64,000 nucleotides of DNA from Coenobita brevimanus (GCA_032717465.1 CM064663.1:15271684-15335683); one strand, 5' to 3'. Positions 22,441 to 34,596 are shown, counted from the stretch's first letter. The notes: generated by a model from the letters alone, not told the origin. Numbers and translations: made by a program.

Positions 22441-22575
22441 TATATAGTTCCAATTATTTTTTTTCTGTAATATATTAAATAAAATCTTACTTTTTTCTAA
22501 CATAAAAACTTGCCTGAAAATTATATATGTATTAAAAAAAATCTATATGCTATGAGAGTTTTTGAAAATGACTTT

Positions 22576-24660
22576 AAGAAAGCAAAAGTAAGAAATTAAA
22601 GACAATTGCAAGTGCAGGTGACTGGCATCCCATTGTCAAAACTTTGGATATCAATGATGCAAAGAATTTTTTTACAGAACCTCTCAACAGTGCTGTCAGG
22701 TTACGTATTTCAATGCACAATGGAAGGCCTGCCAAAAACTCTAAACCCAAATAGTGGAACAACATTGTCTAGAAGCAAAAAATCTTGCATAAAAGAATTA
22801 TAATACCACAATGAGTCAAAGTGATAAAAATGAATACGATGGCCTTTGTCGAAAAGCCAAAAAATTTATTAAACGCAGTAAGAAAAACCTTGAGACACAT
22901 ATTGCATGTATCAGTAAATCAAATCCCAAAGAATTTTTCAGTTGCATGAGAAGCAAAAGGGTAATAACTTCATCAATCGGCCCCTTAAGCACAGATAACG
23001 GAGAGCACATTCATGATGAAAGTATGATGGTGAAAGTTCTTAATACTTTCTGCACGTCAGTATTTACAAGTGAAAATATACATACGACTCCTACTGTTTC
23101 CCTCATTCCTATAGAAGAGGGCAACATAATCACTGACATTACAGATAGCGATCTCGACGTACTGCTTGCAATAAACAAATTAAAAGAGAATAAAGCGCCA
23201 GGACCACACAAAATATCACCACGTGTATGGAAGAAACTACAGAATGAAATATCAAAGACTTTATCTGAGCTTTTTAACTTATCACTTAAGAGCAGTAAGG
23301 TGCCACACGAATGGAAGCTTGCTAACGTAACTCCAATATTCATAAAGGGCAACAGAGCCCAACCAGAAAACTACCGCCCAATTAGTGTATCATCGATGGT
23401 TTGCAGATTATTTGAAACTATTATCAAAGACAAGTTTGTGAAACACTTAGAAACAAACAATCTCATAAAAGATTCACAACATGGTTTTCGTAATAATCAC
23501 TCTTGTCTTACGAATCTGCTGGACTTTTTCAACGATATACTGAACATGTACGACAAGATTAAATCTGTTGATATGGTCTACCTCGATTTTCAAAAGGATT
23601 TTGACAAAGTTCCACACAAAAGAATCCTTCAGAAGCTAAAGGCACATGGTTTCAGTGGCAGTGTTCTCGGGTGGGTACAACATTGGCTCACTGGATGAAA
23701 GCAAAGAGTAGTAATAAATGGAAAAGAGTCAGACTGGATAAACGTTACAAATGGAGTGCCACAGGGTTCAGTGTTAGGTCCTATTCTTTTCTTGATATAT
23801 GTAAATGATACTGACGAAGGATTGTGTTGTAAGATTTAAAAATTTGCTGATGATACTAAAGTAGGTAACAGCAGATACAGCACTGCAAAGGCAGTACATT
23901 CAGAGAGATCTTGATGAACTGTTTAACTGAGCCCAAGTCTGGCAAATGGATTTCGGTATTAATAAATGCTTATTGCTAAACATTGGCAGTAAAAATGTAA
24001 GAGCAGGTTATAGCAAGAATAATGTCCAATTTGATAGGGCAAACCATGAAGAAGACTTAGGAGTTATAGGCTAATAACAAACAATTTGAAAGCAAGCAAA
24101 CAATGTACAAAAGCTATGAAAAAAGCCAGTAAATTGATTGGATTCATAGGCAGAGCATTTGAATATAAATCAGATATTATCGTCCTCACTTTGTGTAATT
24201 CTTTAGTACGCCTGCACTTGCGATCAGTTTTGGTCACTGTATTATTAAAGGGATATGGAAAACCTTGAAAGAGTGCGGTGAAGGATGACAGAGATGATAC
24301 CTAGATTGAGAAATAAACTGTACGAGGAACGTTTAGAAGCCCTGAATCTCTTTACCCTAACAAAACGGAGGATATGAGGAGATTCAATTCAAGTATTCAA
24401 GATATTCAAAGGTCATGATAACATGGCCGTCAATAAATACTTCATAGATGATCACTCGAATTATACTAGAGAATGGGCATAAAATGATTGGCAAATTATT
24501 CCATTCGCTTAAAGCTAAGAATTTCTTCCACAATAGAGTTGTAAATATATGGAATAAATTGCCCTCCAATGTAGTAAATTGTAATACGTTACAAACCTTT
24601 AAAGGTCGCCTGGATAAGTATTTCTCGTCTAAACCCCAGCGTAATATGTTTACTCCTGAA
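22576..24660 (+). pseudogene. CR1-type reverse transcriptase
   Basis: The main intact piece (22811-23698, 295 codons) carries the linker (YDGLCRKAKKFIKRSKK), KENKAPGPHKISPRVWK, HEWKLANVTPIF, NYRPISVSSMVCRLFETI, QHGFRNNHSCLTNLL and motif A VYLDFQKDFDKVPH. After a stop at 23696, [18 protein letters not shown] and the catalytic FADDTKVG (about 23845) follow. Further downstream, WNKLPSNVVNCNTLQTFKGR (24550-24610) is the conserved C-terminal tail. Frames break at 23696 and 23840 and repeatedly afterwards. Confidence 0.83.
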
Positions 24661-24665
24661 TAAAA

Positions 24666-25554
24666 CACTTGTGTATGTATAATTTTTTATTTTATTTTGT
24701 TTTATTTTTCTTTAGAGCCTGGATCAACTTATTAAATGCAAAGATAGTATATGCACAGTCTAGGATATGCACACATAACCCTGAGTTAACGGTCACTACT
24801 CATACTTTCGACCTGTGATGAGCTGTAGATCACTGAGGGTCCCTGTTAGTTAAGTGGCCACCATCGGGATTTTTTTCATGTATCAGGGGTCACTGCTTCA
24901 GGAGGCAACTTGTGTGCTTGTCCCGTATGGGAAAGTTTGTAGTCGCAGTGGAATCAACGGAGCTGGGACCTGATTGACTGCTGCCTACCTTAATAGTGCC
25001 AAACAATGCTGCCGCACCACCCCTGAATATCCACACTGTGTACTGTGCAATTTCCACACTGTGTCTGCAGATGCCCCATCAACTCAACGTACCCTTTACA
25101 TAGTGACATGCATTACTTATTTATTTATCCGCCTATTCATTTTACTTCACTACTTTCTCTTTCAGGTTATTCATACTGGTAGCTTATAGATAATGTATTA
25201 TAGAATGTAGCTTTTCCTTTCCAGTCTTCCCTGTGAAATTTCCATATAAATTTTTCCATGCTGCATGGTGATTTTTCTCACTTTTTCTTGCCTGTTTTAA
25301 CTGGGGGGTTTGGAGGTAGGGGGAGTCTTCTTGCTTTACTATCCTTATCCTTCAGCATGTAGAGTTAGATCTCATAGTCATAGTCTACACTGTAACAAAC
25401 AGCCTTGAAAGGACCATAAGGTCTGTTGCTGTTTGGTCTCCTTTGTTCTCCTTTGTACTTTGTACACACCTAATCTCTTGCAAGCAGACTTTGCAAGAGA
25501 AGTAATATGTTATTTCCATGATAAATCCCGAGAATGAAGCCCTAAGTATGTTTT
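24666..25554. other. Unassigned intronic DNA
   Basis: No gene or repeat structure was recognised between the CR1 tail and the next Jockey-like fragment. Confidence 0.5.
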
Positions 25555-26215
25555 AAGATGATGCAGGATTAAGCTGGATATTGTTGAAAATTAGATGGTG
25601 TTCCTGTGGAAGATTTTGTCCGAGTTGATAGATGTAAGAACTGAGCTTTTAATGCATTAAAAACAACAAGATTACATTTACTCCAGTCAGAAATATGAGC
25701 CAAGTCAGACATCAGGTGTGCCATAGCCTCATCCCTTTTTTTGCTGAAGTACGTGCTGCGATGGACTCTGTGGGAAGTGAATGGAAATGTGAAGGGTGGA
25801 GTCATCAGCATATAAGTGGATGGGGTTAGAGGTACAGCATAGAAGGTCACTGATGAACCAAAGAGAGTTGGTGGTAGGACAGAACCCTGAGGAACACCAC
25901 CATCAATAGCTCTAGGAAAAGAACGGTGACAGTCTTCAGCAGCAGCTATAGTACGAGCAGACAGGAAGCTATAGATGAAGGCACAGATAGAAGAATAGAA
26001 ACCATTAGAGGGCAGTTTGGAAGTTGAAAATGCCAGACTCGAACGAAAGCCTTTGAAATATCAAATTTAATGACAAAGCTTTCTCCAAAGTTCCAAAAGG
26101 AGGATGACCACGAGTCTAAAAGGTAGGTGCAAAGATCGCCACTGGAGCAGCCGTGGTGGAACCCATATTTACGATCGGAAAGAACGTTGTGACAGGAAAG
26201 ATCCTTAAAAAAAAT
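25555..26215 (-). pseudogene. Jockey-like LINE RT fragment, copy J3
   Basis: Minus-strand pieces include a trace of motif A (FDISKAF...RVWH region near 26060), the region of the catalytic YADD loop (25850-25800, out of frame), DLAHISDWSKCNLVVFNALK and QFLHLSTRTKS at 25720-25600. The same DLA.ISDW..NLV.FNASKT.FLHLST block appears on the plus strand in J4 at 26800-26880. The two copies therefore form a diverged inverted pair. Confidence 0.72.
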
Positions 26216-26234
26216 TTGGTTAAGAATAGACTCA

Positions 26235-27392
26235 AAAAATTTTGAAATAAATGCTGTTAAAGAACTACACTAACATCCTGTATTTGTAAAGTATTTGACA
26301 CTATTCCGTAATTTTAAAAAATTAAAGCACCTCTCCTATCATAACCTTCTCTGATTGTCATTAGGGGCTCAGTCAGGGATGCTCCACTTTTCACCTTCCT
26401 TCAAGACACCTGGTCATCCTCCTTTAGGGACTTCGGTGAAAGATTTGCCATTGAGCTTGACATTTCAAAGTCTTTCTATCGAGTCTGGCATCAATCTTAA
26501 ATTTACGGCCCTCTTACGGTTTCAGTCCTATATGTGCCTTTATCTCTAGTCGTTCTATAGCTGCTGTTGTAGATTGCCACTGTTCTTGTTCTCGAGCTAT
26601 CAGTAATGGTGTTCATTAGGGCACTGGCCTGTCACTAACTGCCCTCCTTGTGTTCATCAATGACCCACCAAGGTTTACATGTAACCCTAATCACTCATAT
26701 ACTGATGTCTTCACCCCTCACCTTTCCATATACTTCCCGCAGTGTCCATCTCAACAGTTACTTCAACAAACGAGAGCAGAGTCTATGGCACACTTAATAT
26801 CTGACTTAGCTCAATCCTCTGATTCAGGTGAAGGTAATCTTGTTTTTAATGCATCGAAAACGAAGTTCCTACATCTTTCGACCAATAAAAATCTACCATA
26901 GGAATGTCCTCTAATTTTTAACAATACCCAAACAATTCCTGCATCATCTTTGACCATACATGGGGTGTCATTCTCTCGGGATTTTTCTTGGAAAGATAAT
27001 ATTACCTCCCCATATAAAATCTGCTTCCAAGTGACTAGGTGTGCTATGTTGACTCTGTACCTTCAGTACCCCTGCACAGTTGTTGACTTTAAACAGGGGT
27101 TTTATTTGCCCTTGTGTACACCACTACTTTAACGTGTGGGAAGGCACCCAACATACAACAAAAGTCAAAGAATTTTCATCTTATTTACTCTCCTTCTCTT
27201 ACTGGCTGCCTTCAACCCCGATCTCTTTGCCGTGGTGTTGCATCTTTGCCTCTTTTCTTTCGTTAATTCAATGGTCACTGGTCCTCTGAATTCTCTGCTT
27301 GCATCCCTCAACCACTATGGCAGGCAGGTAGCACCAGTGTAGACGCAGACTCTTATTCCTTTCCTGTCCAACTCTAATGCAAAAGTTAACTG
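26235..27392 (+). pseudogene. Jockey-like LINE RT, copy J4, left part
   Basis: Degenerate RT pieces in order: a VFDT/NLLS region at 26290-26350, VFINDPPRFTCNPNHSYTD (FINDL...HSYADD equivalent, with the second aspartate region mutated) at 26650-26715, DLAQSSDS..NLVFNASKTKFLHLST at 26800-26880, and the C-terminal SMVTGPLNSLLASLNHYG block at 27270-27320. It is cut at TTAA (27393) by element P2 and resumes at 39552. Confidence 0.75.
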
Positions 27393-28658
27393 TTAACCCC
27401 TTAACAGCAGGGCATCACTTTCGTGACCCTTGGGAGCAAGGGATCATACCGCGGGGCGTCACTTTTGCGATTCTGTGTTATTTAGAATTCCCCTGGGCTT
27501 TCAAGTGGTAGCTTGTATCATCTATCAGAACTGCTAATGTCCAACACTAGTCAGCACTCCTAATCTCATCTGTACTCCCATCCGTTGTTGACAATTTAGC
27601 CATTTCTCCCCGTTCTTGACTCCCCTCCCTACCTTCCCTCCATTACCCTCTCCTCTCCCCTGCCTGGCCGTGCTACGCTAAGTAAATATTCCCTGGAATT
27701 TTCCACAGATTTCATCCATTGAAATAAGCTCTATGCCCTATTCTTATACCAAATAATATATACCAAAAAGAAATAAGGTAAGTGAGAGTGCCATACACCT
27801 GGAATTGGCTAATTATCACCTGACAACACCTCACGTGCACTCGATCGCTAATTTTCTCTGTTTATTTCCCCTTGAAATATGCCGTATAATCTATTCTTGT
27901 ACTAAAAATATATATAAGTGGGGAAGGGAGAAGCCTAAGTGATATTTACATTTACCTGGAACTACCTAATTTATAATATATTGTCTACATTTCCTGCCAA
28001 TCATTTCACTGCTATATATTAGCAGCTGTCAAGAGGCTGACGTTGGGAGTAATGCATTTCCCTAGGTAGGCCAACCCGGCCCACCCCTATCAGTTCACTG
28101 TCATCTTCCAAGGTGAAGGTATGTCTGTTTGCTCCTGCTAACTTCAGCCACTTTTTAGCCCCATGCAAAGGGCCCTCTGACCTTTACCCCCTACTAAACC
28201 TCATGTGGAAAGAGGAAAAGGGCTGACAATTGAAAGACAGTGACTACGATCTTTCTGTTGAGTAAAACAGTGCAAGTGGAATAGTAAACAATGTGTAAAT
28301 AATGTGTAAACAGCAAGTAAGGCAATGAATGTAAATATAAGTGAACAGTGGAAAATAGTTTTATAAGTTACTTCAAGTGACAGTGCATAACACAGTGTAA
28401 ATAAAATAGAAATGTAAATAATGTAAATAAATTAGAGAACATAAATAGAAATGTAAATGAGTAGTATTATAAGAATACGAGTATATATACTAGGAGTAAT
28501 GAAAGTGAAAGTTTCACTCTAGCATGTATGAATACTATAAGTTATGAGAGTGAAGGTGAAAGTGACATTCACTATAAATACTAGTATACAGGACGAGAAA
28601 GTGAATGCTACATATTTTACTGAAAGAAATTGAATGCCTACAGTGACAATAAACTACT

Positions 28659-29011
28659 GTTAGGACTCCATATTATAATTACAAATCATAATAGGTAGAT
28701 AGATAAATAAATAGATAGACAGAGCATCAGGCAAGCCTGGGAATGGAAAATGATCTTGCAAGTGTAACTGAGGAAATGTTGACAATACACAGGAAGTAGC
28801 AAGTCAGGGGATGATATAGGTAGTGTGTCAGCGAGATAGCATACGACCCAATGCCTAGTGACCATACACACACATACACACATACTCACACACAGGTTTC
28901 TAGAACATTCCAACAACAGTGTAACACACGTGACACGACCCCTGCTACACCAGAACTTAGGAAGCAGAGCTCAGAAGGAGGCTAGCTATGGAACCGACAG
29001 GTAGTGGAGAG
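28659..29011 (-). repeat. Terminal repeat, left copy (inverted relative to right copy)
   Basis: The reverse complement matches 38691-39026 over its length with small indels. Shared blocks include CACTACCTGTCGGTTC, TAGCTAGCCTCCTTCTGAGC, GGTCACTAGGCATTG, CTATATCATCCCCTGACTTG and TCCATATTATAA-type ends. The env reading frame runs into its inner edge, as env often runs into the 3' LTR of retroviruses. Confidence 0.88.
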
Positions 29012-29599
29012 TGGTTGAACATACTCAAACTCAAATCTTCCCAGGGCTTCATTGTTTCATTGATCAGTTGCATAGTTTCAAACTTAGGTGAAGTCAACTT
29101 AATACTTGTGCTCATGTTTAAGTCCATATCAGGCAGTGGGTGGAAATATTTGTGTGTATGATTGTGGATGGCGTAGTGATTGATGGTGGATAAAGTGGAC
29201 ATGGATTGTGTAAATACCGCACAGTAGTCTGGTGCTATGTATAATCCTGAGGCTGAAGTATGAGATGGTGGTATATCTGGACAGACTATGTAAACTGATG
29301 TGTTGTGAGTGAAATAAAAATAACTGTGAGTGTCCGATGCGTTGATGGTGTACAAGCTTATCTGGAGCAAAAGTGAAGTTCCAATGATTATGAATATTGT
29401 TATTTCTGATGATAGCCATTTCACAAGGGACTGTATCAGTAGGCTGAAACGTGAAAATGTACGCAGGACAAAGATGAACAGCATGTAAGGATGTGCAGCA
29501 CTTTCGTTCAATCATTGATTCACTTGCGAAAGTGACAGTGTTCCGTCTCTTGGAGACCATGATGAGTTCGGTGTCTGTGTTGATGTTGATGATGACCAA
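28957..29599 (-). pseudogene. Env C-terminal part of the Gypsy-like element
   Basis: Two overlapping minus-strand frames (29599-29129 and 29511-28957) continue the envelope protein after a stop at about 29610. A frameshift near 29500 is needed to pass from one to the other. The second frame holds a hydrophobic stretch (about 29420-29350) suited to a membrane anchor. It ends inside the terminal repeat. The coding is broken and I do not reconstruct it. Confidence 0.6.
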
Positions 29600-29611
29600 A
29601 GTGTTGTTATT

Positions 29612-30582
29612 TTAAGAGGGGAAGGGGTGTATTTGGTATACTGTGAACAGGTCTTCAGTTATGAATGGTACATGAACTACTACTGATGTTGGTGTTAGTG
29701 TTGCTCCTAAATATGGATAATATTGCATGAATTCCCTACTTCGGAACAAAGGCTTCAATTTAGGTTTACGTATGCCTTGACTAAATATCTGACGTAGCTC
29801 ATGAACTGGGAGTAAGTCAATTGTGATCTTGCCATCACCAGCATTCGAAATTCCTTGCATAAGTGCCCTGTAACGAACTCTAGTGTTGTCTAATTGTAGT
29901 AGAATTGTGTCAATATGTTCTGTGATGATCGAGAAGTGTTGGAAAAGTGTTATGTTACCTTCCATTTCATTTATTTTATCTACACTTTCGAGAGCTACGC
30001 TTTCTGCCTTTTTCAGATTTTTCACAATTGTCTTCATTGCTGAGTTATGTCCTGTGATGAATTTATCTTGGTATGTTAGTACCTGAGCTATTTATTATTA
30101 AGTTTGTTGTTTATTTCTTTAAGGTCATCCTCTGTAGCCAATCCAAAGATGTTCCCAAGAACTGCGCCACCCAGGTCGAACAAACCGCGCTTTTGGCGAG
30201 TACGTGTGATGTTCCTGTCGCTCAATACCTCCGTTCCATAAGATGGGAAATCTTGGATCATGATGAGCATAGTTGACTTTGCCTGTTCTATTTTGCATTT
30301 CGCTAACTTCACTATTTCATTCACTTCCTTTGTGTTATGTGCTTGTGAAACATAGCTTCCTATCATGAAGTCCAGGGTTCGCATGGGTTTCGCGAGATTT
30401 TCTAGATAAGAAGGTAATTCATACAAGTAATCCAGACTTATTTCAGTATTCATGACGTCTTTTACGATTGAAGTCGTGGTCGTTGGGGCTATGAGGTATC
30501 CTTGTCGTACTATGTGTTGCGGGTCTAAGTGTGCATATCCTCTTGCTATGTAGAGGAGAATCCATAGCATACGTCCCTTCAT
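29612..30582 (-). pseudogene. Env N-terminal part, F-protein-like, with furin site
   Basis: The first frame (30582-30088) starts with a plausible signal peptide (MKGRMLWILLYIARGYA). Near residue 130 it has the dibasic furin-type motif RQKR followed at once by a glycine-rich hydrophobic segment beginning GLFDLGGA. This is the layout of baculovirus F proteins and errantivirus Env, where cleavage exposes a fusion peptide. The second frame (30037-29612) continues with a helical heptad-like region. A frameshift separates the two near 30060 and a stop closes the second. In family members the product mediates membrane fusion. This copy is broken. Confidence 0.75.
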
Positions 30583-30877
30583 TGCTACCTACCGAAAAAA
30601 AAATCTATTAATTTCCTAATATGGTCATGCTGTGGTCATTGATGGTGCGTTACGGTTGATTGTTCATTTTTTTATAGGAGTTTAAATCGATATTTAATTC
30701 TCGTAAATGATGTACTGTAGATTTTACTGGAACAGTTGCACCTATGTTTGATTGTTTGGTATATGACCTTAATTTCTTTTTGTAATCATTGTTGTTTTCT
30801 TGCTTGGTTTCTTGAGGTACGTTCGCCTGTTCGGTTGTATCCGATGCTGAATAATTATTGGATAATTCTCTAGAAAC

Positions 30878-31654
30878 TCATTTTAAATGGTCAATATGAA
30901 CTTGTTTCTCTTTGCCATTTAACAGTGACTTAATTAAAGCTTTGTTTGCATTTATGTTAATTACTCTGTATGGACCCTCAAATTTGGGGGATAATTTATT
31001 GTCTCTCGTATGAATGATACCATAAACAATGTCTCCTAAGCTGATAGGTGAATCTCTTGCCTTCTTGTTAAATGCCTCCGTCATTTCTTCCTTGGACATC
31101 GTTAATTGTTTTTTGACTCTTTTGCGTATGTCCTGGAATTCACGTAAACGGAGTTTAGAGTAATCATCGTAATTTTATATGGGCAGACTGTCACCTTCTA
31201 GGAGCTCATATGGTAGTTTTTTATCTGTCCCATATATAATGAAATGTGGTGTGTCACCTATGGATTTATTTATAGATCCATTAATTGAGGCTTCTACTCT
31301 GGGAATCCAATCATCCCAGCTTGCGTAATTTTCACTGAGAATGTGTCGTAGCACATCTAATACTTTTTTGTTTTGTCTCTGTACTAACCCATTAGATGCT
31401 GGGTGATAGACTAAAACGTTAACCTTTTTGATGTTGTTTTGTTTACATATTTCTTGTAAGATATCAGAATTAAATTCTCCTCCATTATCACTTATTAATA
31501 CCTTTGGGGTAGTAAAGCAACATATTACATTATCTGTTATTGCCTTTGCTACTGTCTCTGCTGTTTTATCTTTAATTGGAGCTAAAATTACATAACTGGA
31601 AAAATGATCCATTGCTACGAATAGGTATAGGTTATTATTGTATGATAATGGCAT
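30878..31654 (-). pseudogene. Integrase core and C-terminal domain of the Gypsy-like element
   Basis: The frame 31654-31175 has the retroviral integrase core: first Asp in VAMDHFSSY, second in VLISDNGGEFN. At the position of the catalytic glutamate this copy reads NGLVQRQNK, a Gln. The frame 31099-30878 carries the GPYRV-type C-terminal motif (FEGPYRVINI). A stop at about 31172 lies between. With Glu replaced and stops present, this integrase is predicted dead. Confidence 0.82.
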
Positions 31655-31762
31655 CTTGAGTAAATCAACAGCGACAACGTCTCATGGCTGATGTGGTACA
31701 GGGTAATTACCCATCGGTGCAGGTGTGATTGGGAATCCTTTGTGTTTTGCACATGATTCGCA

Positions 31763-32810
31763 TCAGTCTATATGATTGTTTATATCTTTTCGTAATGAAG
31801 GCCGGTAATATAACAGCTGGGCCTGTCTGAATGTCTTATCCTTTCCAGGATGTCCTGCATGTGGGCTATCGTGTATCGTTCGTAATACTTGGGGTATCAT
31901 ATCATTAGGTACTACCAACTGGTTAGTATTTCTTTGGCGTTTTGGTTGTTTCGGGTTAATCTTGTATAATGTATTATTGGCCATTGTGAATTGTTCGAGT
32001 GGTACATGCAGTTTGGATAATTGTATGTCATCTCCACTTTCTAACTTATATATAACTGGGTCAAGTCTTTGTGCTTTTGCGATATCATCGTGGTTTGGGA
32101 TATTTCCTTTGAGATCTAATACCGCGACCTGAATTGTGTTCAGGTTCCTAGATAATGCGTCAGCTACTATGTTCATTTTACCTTGTATATAATGAATTAG
32201 TACACTGTAGTTTTCAACTGTACATTTCCATCTTGCTCTCCTCCCAGAAAGAAGTTTTTCTTTAAACATACCCACTAGTCGTTTTTGGTCGGTGAATAAG
32301 TAGATTTCGTAACCATACACCAAATCTCGAAACTTTTGTAATGCAAAAACCACTGCAAGTGCCTCTAAGTCTGTAGTGCAATAATTTTTCTCTGCACCTT
32401 TTATTTGTCTGCTGGCAAATGCAATTGGTTGATTGTTTCCTCTTTTTTCTTTCTGCATCAGTACAGCCCCTAATCCTTTAACTGATGCGTCTGTACAAAT
32501 AAGAAATGATTTTGTGTAATCTGGATATGCTAAACAAGGTGCATTTGTTAGTTTAATTTGTAGATTGTTAAATGCCCTTTTTTGTTCTTCTTCCCATTGG
32601 AATATACCATCTTTTTTAAGTAGTTGGAATAGAGGAAAGGCTATATAAGAGAATTGTGGTACGAATGATCTATAGTACCCAGCTAGACCTAAAAATTGTC
32701 TAACTTCGTCAGTCGTAGTGGGTTCAGGAAAATCTCTCACTGCCTGTATTTTGTCATCAGTGGTCTGAATACCATTAGAACTTAGTTTGTGGCCTAAGAA
32801 ATGTATTTCC
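31763..32810 (-). pseudogene. RT end, RNase H and integrase zinc finger of the Gypsy-like element
   Basis: It starts where P1 ends (FLGH, then QFLGLAGYYRSF, the RT thumb). RNase H follows with LICTDASVKGLGAVLMQ, TTDLEALAVVFAL and LFTDQKRL, and the integrase zinc finger with HDSPHAGHPGKDKT. A TAG at 31763-31765 falls just before the CxxC half of the finger, where a Trp codon is expected. The family's product removes RNA from the RNA/DNA hybrid and binds DNA ends. Confidence 0.85.
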
Positions 32811-34596
32811 TTAACCCTTTAACTGCAGGGCGTCACTTTCGTGACGCTTGGGAGCAAGAGATCATACCGTGGGGCGTCGCTTTTGTGATTCTGTGTTCTT
32901 TTGAATTCACCCGGGCTTCCAAGTGGTGGCTTGTATCATCTATCAGTACTGCCAATGTCCAGCACTAGTCAGCACTCCTAATCTCATCTATACTCCCATC
33001 CATTGTTGACAATTTAGCCATTTCTCCCCGTTCTTGACTCCCCTCCCTAACCCCCCTCCATTACCCTATCCTCTTGCCTGCCCGGCGGTCCTACGCTAAG
33101 TAAATCTTCCCTGGAATTTTTCACTGATTTCATCCATTGAAATAAGCCCTATGCCCTATTCTTATACCAAATAATATATACAAGAAAGAAATAAGGTAAG
33201 TGAGAGTGCCATACACCTGGAATTGGCTAATTATCACCTGATAACACCTTACGTGCACTCGTTTGCTAATTTTCGCTGTTTTTTTCCCCTTGAAATATGC
33301 CGTATAATCTATTTTCGAAATAAATATACATGTAAGGAGGGAAGGGAGAAGCCTAAGTGATATTTACATTCACCTGGAACTACCTAATTTATAATGTATT
33401 GTCTAGATTTCCTGCCAATCATTTCAGTGCTATACATAGCTGTTTCAAAAGCTAACGTTGGTAGTACTGAATATCCCCTAAGCAGGCCTCCACCCGGCCC
33501 TCCCTTATCAGTTTACTCTCATCTTCCGAAGTAGAGGTATATCTGTTTCCTCTTGCTGACTTCAGGGACTTTTTCACCCCCATGCAAAGGGCCCTGTGAC
33601 CTTTACCCCCTACTAAACCTCGTGTGGAAAGAGGTAAAGGGCTGACAATTGATAAAAGAGTGACTACGATCTTTCTATTGAGTAAAACAGTGCAAGTGGA
33701 ATTGTAAATAGTGTGTAAATAATGTGTAAACAGCAAGTGAAAGTAATGAATGTAAATATACGTGAACAATGGAAAATAGTTTTATAAGTTACTTCAAGTG
33801 ACAGTGCATAACACAGTGTAAATAAAATAGAAATGTAAATAACGTAAATAAAAAGAGAACGTAAACAGAAATGTAAATGAGTAGTATTATAAGAATACGA
33901 GTATATACCCTAGGAGTAATGAAAGTGAAAGTTTCACTCTAGCATGTCTGAATACTATGAGTTATGAGAGTGAAGATGAAAGTGACATTCACTCTCAATG
34001 CTAGTATACAGGACGAGAAAGTGAATGCTATGTATTTTACTGAAAGAAATTGAATCCCTACAGTGACAATAAACTAATACTACTGAAGGAAACTTATGGA
34101 TAAAGACTGTAGATATATATAAGTGATATATAGTAATAGAAATATAAAGTGTGAGGGGTTTTATGAATAATAAATGACAGAGTACCAAGAGCGAACTAGC
34201 ACAAGTGCGACGGTCAGACGCGCTCATAATTTTCATTGCTTTCACAGTGTTTTTTTTTTTTTGGAGTATGGATCCCAAACTACTTGAAAATCATAGAGTA
34301 GTGTTTATAGTGTTAATATCTGGCTGTGGTAATCATATTATGGGTTGTCGGGAAGTGTAAGGTGGAGACTTCGTTACCCAACTTCAGAGGTCTCCACAAG
34401 TCCTACGGTAACTGACGAAGGCTCAACAAACATTCCAGGAGAAAGCTGAAGGTATGTGCCATAAGCATATATAATTTTAATATTCTAGGACTAATAACTG
34501 ATTTTTGGCAAATATTTTTTGAGAGTCTGTCGGAGCCCGAATAACCCCGCGGCACAAGCAAAACATCGGTAAACATGCCCGCGGTGTAGGGGTTAA
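32811..34596 (+). mobile_element. Non-coding piggyBac-type element P1 inserted in Gypsy-like pol
   Basis: TTAA at 32811-32814 and 34593-34596. The left end is TTAACCCTTTAACTGCAGGG and the reverse complement of the right end is TTAACCCCTACACCGCGGGC. The pol codons flanking the two TTAA copies are contiguous in family alignment, so the insertion is simple and kept one TTAA as target. At 1.78 kb with no transposase homology, it must depend on a piggyBac enzyme supplied elsewhere. P2 is a second, diverged copy. Confidence 0.88.

Larger units (their letters stand above)
21301..22568. mobile_element. Composite insertion in the CR1 endonuclease/linker, 7-bp TSD
   Basis: TGACTTT occurs at 21294-21300 and again at 22569-22575, and CR1 coding sequence continues directly on the far side. 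The insert starts with a (CTAT)n tail, which is the 3' end of a minus-strand RTE. It contains a second RTE 3' end and a long A-rich diverged tandem stretch. Confidence 0.75.
19619..24665 (+). mobile_element. CR1-type LINE, near full length, decayed, interrupted
   Basis: In order: ORF1 with a cysteine-rich start, coiled coil and SGNH-esterase domain (19619-20520); APE endonuclease (20590-21300); an unrelated 1.27-kb insertion (21301-22568); then linker and RT (22576-24330) and a C-terminal tail ending in AATAAAACACTTGTG near 24665. Multiple frameshifts make it inactive. The combination of an SGNH domain in ORF1 with FADDT-type RT is known for the CR1 clade. Confidence 0.82.

Noticed and set aside
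28659..29011. Ordinary direct LTR pair for the Gypsy-like element
   Set aside because: Direct comparison shows the right copy is the reverse complement of the left one.
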